Shown: positions 61,885 to 64,000 of the stretch, one piece after another | How the letters are laid out: each line of letters starts with the position of its first letter | How positions within the stretch are numbered: the first letter of the stretch is position 1 | Origin: Endozoicomonas_A sp049275935 | GTDB taxonomy: Bacteria; Pseudomonadota; Gammaproteobacteria; Pseudomonadales; Endozoicomonadaceae | Reading direction: 5' to 3' | Length of the DNA stretch: 64,000 bases | Assembly: GCF_049275935.1 (NCBI RefSeq) | Contig: NZ_CP184830.1 | Coordinates: 4,588,001-4,652,000 of the forward strand | The notes under the pieces: model-generated | Database searches by the model: none | What the model was told of the DNA's origin: nothing | Seen by the model: only the letters and a program-made list of their open reading frames with translations | Program-made: the position numbers and the translations under genes

Positions 61885-61922
61885 GCAACCGTCTCAAGTC
61901 CAGTAAAAAGCGAGACGGTTGC
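61881..61922 (-). terminator. Rho-independent terminator, minus strand
   Basis: A perfect 11-bp stem (GCAACCGTCTC and GAGACGGTTGC at 61885-61895 and 61912-61922) is followed on the minus strand by TTTT. It lies downstream of the DUF29 gene. Confidence 0.65.
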
Positions 61923-62103
61923 CATGCTCAAGGTTGTGCGTCAGGAAACCGAATATAAAACCGGACTTGGATGAAGAGTCTGGCGGATCGGGCTGTCCCT
62001 TTCCTGGGTTAAGCGACAGTGGTTTTTTTACCTCGTTCCCACGCTGGGACCCGCAGGGCCTAAAATCATGGGAGCGAGTCAAAATGGAGCAGCGCCACAA
62101 AGG

Positions 62104-62604
62104 TTAGAGTTCAACTCCGTTAAGGGGATACCAGTCTTTTTCCATTAGCTTTTCATAAGACCATGGGCAGGTATCAGGGAAGCTGCTGTTGTCCAGTTTT
62201 GGGCATTTAGTGGGGATATGGCGATTCATTTCCCGAATGGCTCCATTTTTCCCATCAGGGTATGACTCAACTAAAGCATCTTCCACCCGTTGTTCTAAAC
62301 TGTGATTTTTTCTTAATAATTTATTAATGCCGTCCCTTGCATTATCAATAGAGTTTAGCCACCCGTTTATGACCCGTTTTGTAGCTACAGTATCCCGCAG
62401 CACACTGGTTTGGTAGTCACACTTAAGAAGCTGAAGTATGAGATTGGTTAGAAAATGTTCAAGATTATCGACTTTTGATTCTATGCCCAACTCCAAATCC
62501 TCTAACAGATTTTCTAAATCCAACTGGTCAAAGTGGCGATTTCGCAGCAAAGCTACCTGATTGGATAACCACTGGTGATAATCGGTTTCGTATAAATTAC
62601 TCAT
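62104..62604 (-). CDS. DUF29 family protein
   Basis: A 166-residue protein with the DUF29 pattern: YETDYHQWLSNQVALLRNR, FDQLDLENLLEDLE, then LTNLILQLLKCDYQ and a C-terminal YPDG block, covering the usual length of the family. The function of DUF29 is unknown. GGAGTG lies about 9 nt before the ATG, and the ATG overlaps the stop of an upstream truncated DUF29 frame by 8 bp, as in a translationally coupled pair. A terminator follows at 61881-61922. Confidence 0.88.
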   Translation of the reverse strand: MSNLYETDYHQWLSNQVALLRNRHFDQLDLENLLEDLELGIESKVDNLEHFLTNLILQLLKCDYQTSVLRDTVATKRVINGWLNSIDNARDGINKLLRKNHSLEQRVEDALVESYPDGKNGAIREMNRHIPTKCPKLDNSSFPDTCPWSYEKLMEKDWYPLNGVEL

Positions 62605-62656
62605 AGATGTTCACTCCATTAAACGGATACCATTCTTCAGCCATCAACCGCTCCCT
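62597..62656 (-). pseudogene. C-terminal remnant of a second DUF29 gene
   Basis: RLMAEEWYPFNGVNIYE-stop parallels KLMEKDWYPLNGVEL-stop of the downstream DUF29 protein. Upstream of it the frame passes into the 47-bp repeat, so the body of the gene has been replaced. Confidence 0.65.
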
Positions 62657-62660
62657 CCCA

Positions 62661-62802
62661 GTCGCGCTCCAGGCGCTTGGTGGGATACCCCCCATCCCTG
62701 GGGATAAGTCGCGCTCCAGGCGCTTGGTGGGATACCCCCCATCCCTGGGGATAAGTCGCGCTCCAGGCGCTTGGTGGGATACCCCCCCATCCCTGGGGAT
62801 AA
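62661..62802. repeat. 47-bp tandem repeat, three units
   Basis: Units begin GTCGCGCTCCAGG at 62661, 62708 and 62755. The third is one base longer in its C-run. The unit contains a GGGATACCCCCC / CCCTGGGGATAA near-palindrome. It interrupts the truncated DUF29 frame. Confidence 0.85.
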
Positions 62803-62885
62803 GTCGGCCAGCAGGTCTGAGTTTCACTTTTGTTCGAGGTTTGAGGATAGCAGTTGGTGAGGGGGGTGCAAAGTTGTTGGCGGGG

Positions 62886-63050
62886 GTTTCACCTGGTGAG
62901 TAGACCGGCGGAACTTCCCCGTCAGCCCCTCTCAGAACAGTACGTGAACCTCTCGATTCATACCGCTCCCATCAGGCAGGCTTCCTCATTAGCCAAAATT
63001 TACTCGGGGGATACCTGTCTTCCAGCAGGTATTACTTGCTAAACCTTGAT
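62886..63050 (-). mobile_element. 3' end of a group II intron (fragment)
   Basis: The minus strand carries a complete domain V at 62968-62935: 34 nt, AGC triad in GAGCGGTAT, a GAGA tetraloop, a two-base bulge and a closing GTTC, with every stem position paired (including G-U pairs). A domain VI-like stretch follows. There is no reverse transcriptase, so the intron is a relic. The 5' limit at about 63050 is approximate. Confidence 0.72.
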
Positions 63051-63110
63051 ATCATGCTCGACTTTAGAGTTCTCAAAGGACAATAGTTCTACTTAATTCA
63101 TCCAGAATCT

Positions 63111-63158
63111 GCTAAAAAGCGACAGAGGTTTTTAATTTTTTATTAATTAACCTCCGTC
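63111..63158 (-). terminator. Rho-independent terminator of giant toxin copy 3
   Basis: Just after the stop at 63161, the minus strand forms CGAC.GAGGTT paired with AACCTC.GTCG (one mismatch) around an AT-rich loop, then runs into TTTTT. Confidence 0.7.
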
Positions 63159-63160
63159 GT

Positions 63161-64000
63161 TTATATTCCCGGCGTCGTCAGGTTCTGAATTATTCTGCCA
63201 CTTGCCGTCGGCACATACGATGGACTCTCACCACTGCGATTGCCCATCGTGGCATTGATCTCCTGAACCAGACGCTGGTAGTGTTGGTTCAGTCCTGTGT
63301 CATTCAGACTTGCCACCACGCGTTGTTCACTGTCCGCTTCACCCGCTCCAACGTCATCTTTCTCACCTCCGGCCAGACTGCCCAAGTATTTCACCAGCCG
63401 TTGCCCCCGGCGAATGATCCTGTTCAGAAGAGGCAGGGTTCCGTTGCCTCCACCCTGAGCAGCCAATGCATCCTCCGGGAGGCTCTCATTCATTGAGTGC
63501 CTGCCATTTGACTGTGGGGCGTCCACTTGCGCAAGCACTTCGCTCATATTGAGCACCCGGTTATTGACGATCAGGCGCTCAATGGTCTCGCCTTGCTTGC
63601 TGAAAAAATTCTGCACTCGAAGGCTCTGGGTGGAGTTTGTCGGCTCAGCGCTATTGTCGCTGTTTTTTAGCAGGCCAGTATTTGGCGAGACCGTCAGGAT
63701 AAGATCCCCGCCTGCTTTTTGATAGTGCAATGTCTGGCAGTCATGGGTATTAACCTCGAGCTGGTCAGCCGTGCCAGTGGCGTTTGCCAGAACCCATTGG
63801 TCAGTGTTAGAGAAGTCATCGCCAGCAAAGTAGTAAGTGGCGCTCTCTTCATCTATCAGATACTGATGTCCGGGGATTTTTTCCTGTAAAAGTGAATAGC
63901 CAGATTTCAGCCGTTGACGGATGAATTGCTTGTTATCCAGAATCCCGTCATCCAGCTCCAGACTGTCTGGCCAATCATTGGCATAGAAGAGGTGAGGGTA
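63161..64000 (-). CDS. Giant TcdA/TcdB-like RTX toxin, copy 3 (C-terminal 279 codons)
   Basis: The frame is open from the right edge to TAA at 63161. It reads WPDSLELDD, PGHQYLIDEE, GTADQLEVNTHDC, SLRVQNFFSKQGETIERL and the polar tail ending QNLTTPGI, closely matching the end of copy 2. It lacks the last eight or so residues of copy 2 (STRIGQD). The bulk of the gene lies beyond the window, so LamG, RTX and enzymatic parts cannot be checked here. The same orientation and sequence show it belongs to the same array, with about 15 kb of accessory genes inserted between it and copy 2. Confidence 0.88.
   Translation of the reverse strand, partial: YPHLFYANDWPDSLELDDGILDNKQFIRQRLKSGYSLLQEKIPGHQYLIDEESATYYFAGDDFSNTDQWVLANATGTADQLEVNTHDCQTLHYQKAGGDLILTVSPNTGLLKNSDNSAEPTNSTQSLRVQNFFSKQGETIERLIVNNRVLNMSEVLAQVDAPQSNGRHSMNESLPEDALAAQGGGNGTLPLLNRIIRRGQRLVKYLGSLAGGEKDDVGAGEADSEQRVVASLNDTGLNQHYQRLVQEINATMGNRSGESPSYVPTASGRIIQNLTTPGI

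Noticed and set aside
62033..62075. CGTTCCCACGCTGGGAC motif as a REP-type repeat
   Set aside because: Only one partial copy is in the window, so repetition cannot be shown.
62854..63042. Plus-strand 62-codon frame over the intron relic
   Set aside because: It is antisense to the intron domain V and VI structure and has no protein similarity.

Overview
The window looks like the accessory genome of a marine gammaproteobacterial symbiont, probably Endozoicomonas or a relative. That is an inference from content: giant Tcd/RTX-type toxins, RING, WD40 and ankyrin proteins, DUF29, decayed transposase and group II intron pieces, and patchy GC. No rRNA, tRNA or housekeeping gene was seen, so the genus is not proven.

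Positions 1-47507 (minus strand) hold two tandem copies of an exceptionally large toxin-like gene, separated by only 30 bp. Copy 1 starts at 20008, stays open for 6669 codons and runs off the left edge. Copy 2 (47507-20039) would encode about 9155 aa, but a one-base expansion in an A10 tract (43982-43991) splits it into 1203-codon and 7985-codon frames. Its order is: N-terminal region, GT44-like glycosyltransferase A, C80-like protease A, glycosyltransferase B, protease B, a long middle with a repeated unnamed module and an amidoligase-like segment, a hydrophobic stretch, RTX-type repeats, a LamG-like lectin domain and a calcium-binding-type C-terminal segment. In both copies pair A has lost its key residues and pair B keeps them. 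The C-terminus of a third copy enters from the right edge (63161-64000), and a chimeric tail remnant lies at 47631-48272.

Positions 47.6-59.5 kb are a patchwork: the toxin remnant, a degenerate trypsin-like fragment, a Cys-rich C-terminal fragment, a 167-bp inverted-repeat element, a 999-aa membrane-anchored RING-H2/WD40 protein, and a tandem duplication of a surface protein with GLUG-like repeats and a beta-helix (52837-55836 and 56057-58848). Most of the GLUG-like repeats carry an uninterrupted G8-G10 tract, and the second gene is frameshifted exactly in one of these tracts. The tail of a third copy and a transposase fragment follow.

Positions 59.5-64 kb hold an exported, membrane-spanning ankyrin protein, a DUF29 gene with a truncated paralogue, a 47-bp tandem repeat, the 3' end of a group II intron with a complete domain V, and two hairpin terminators.

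Together this looks like a store of host-interaction proteins shaped by tandem duplication, gene conversion between copies, module gain and loss, and slippage in homopolymers. No dedicated secretion genes are present.
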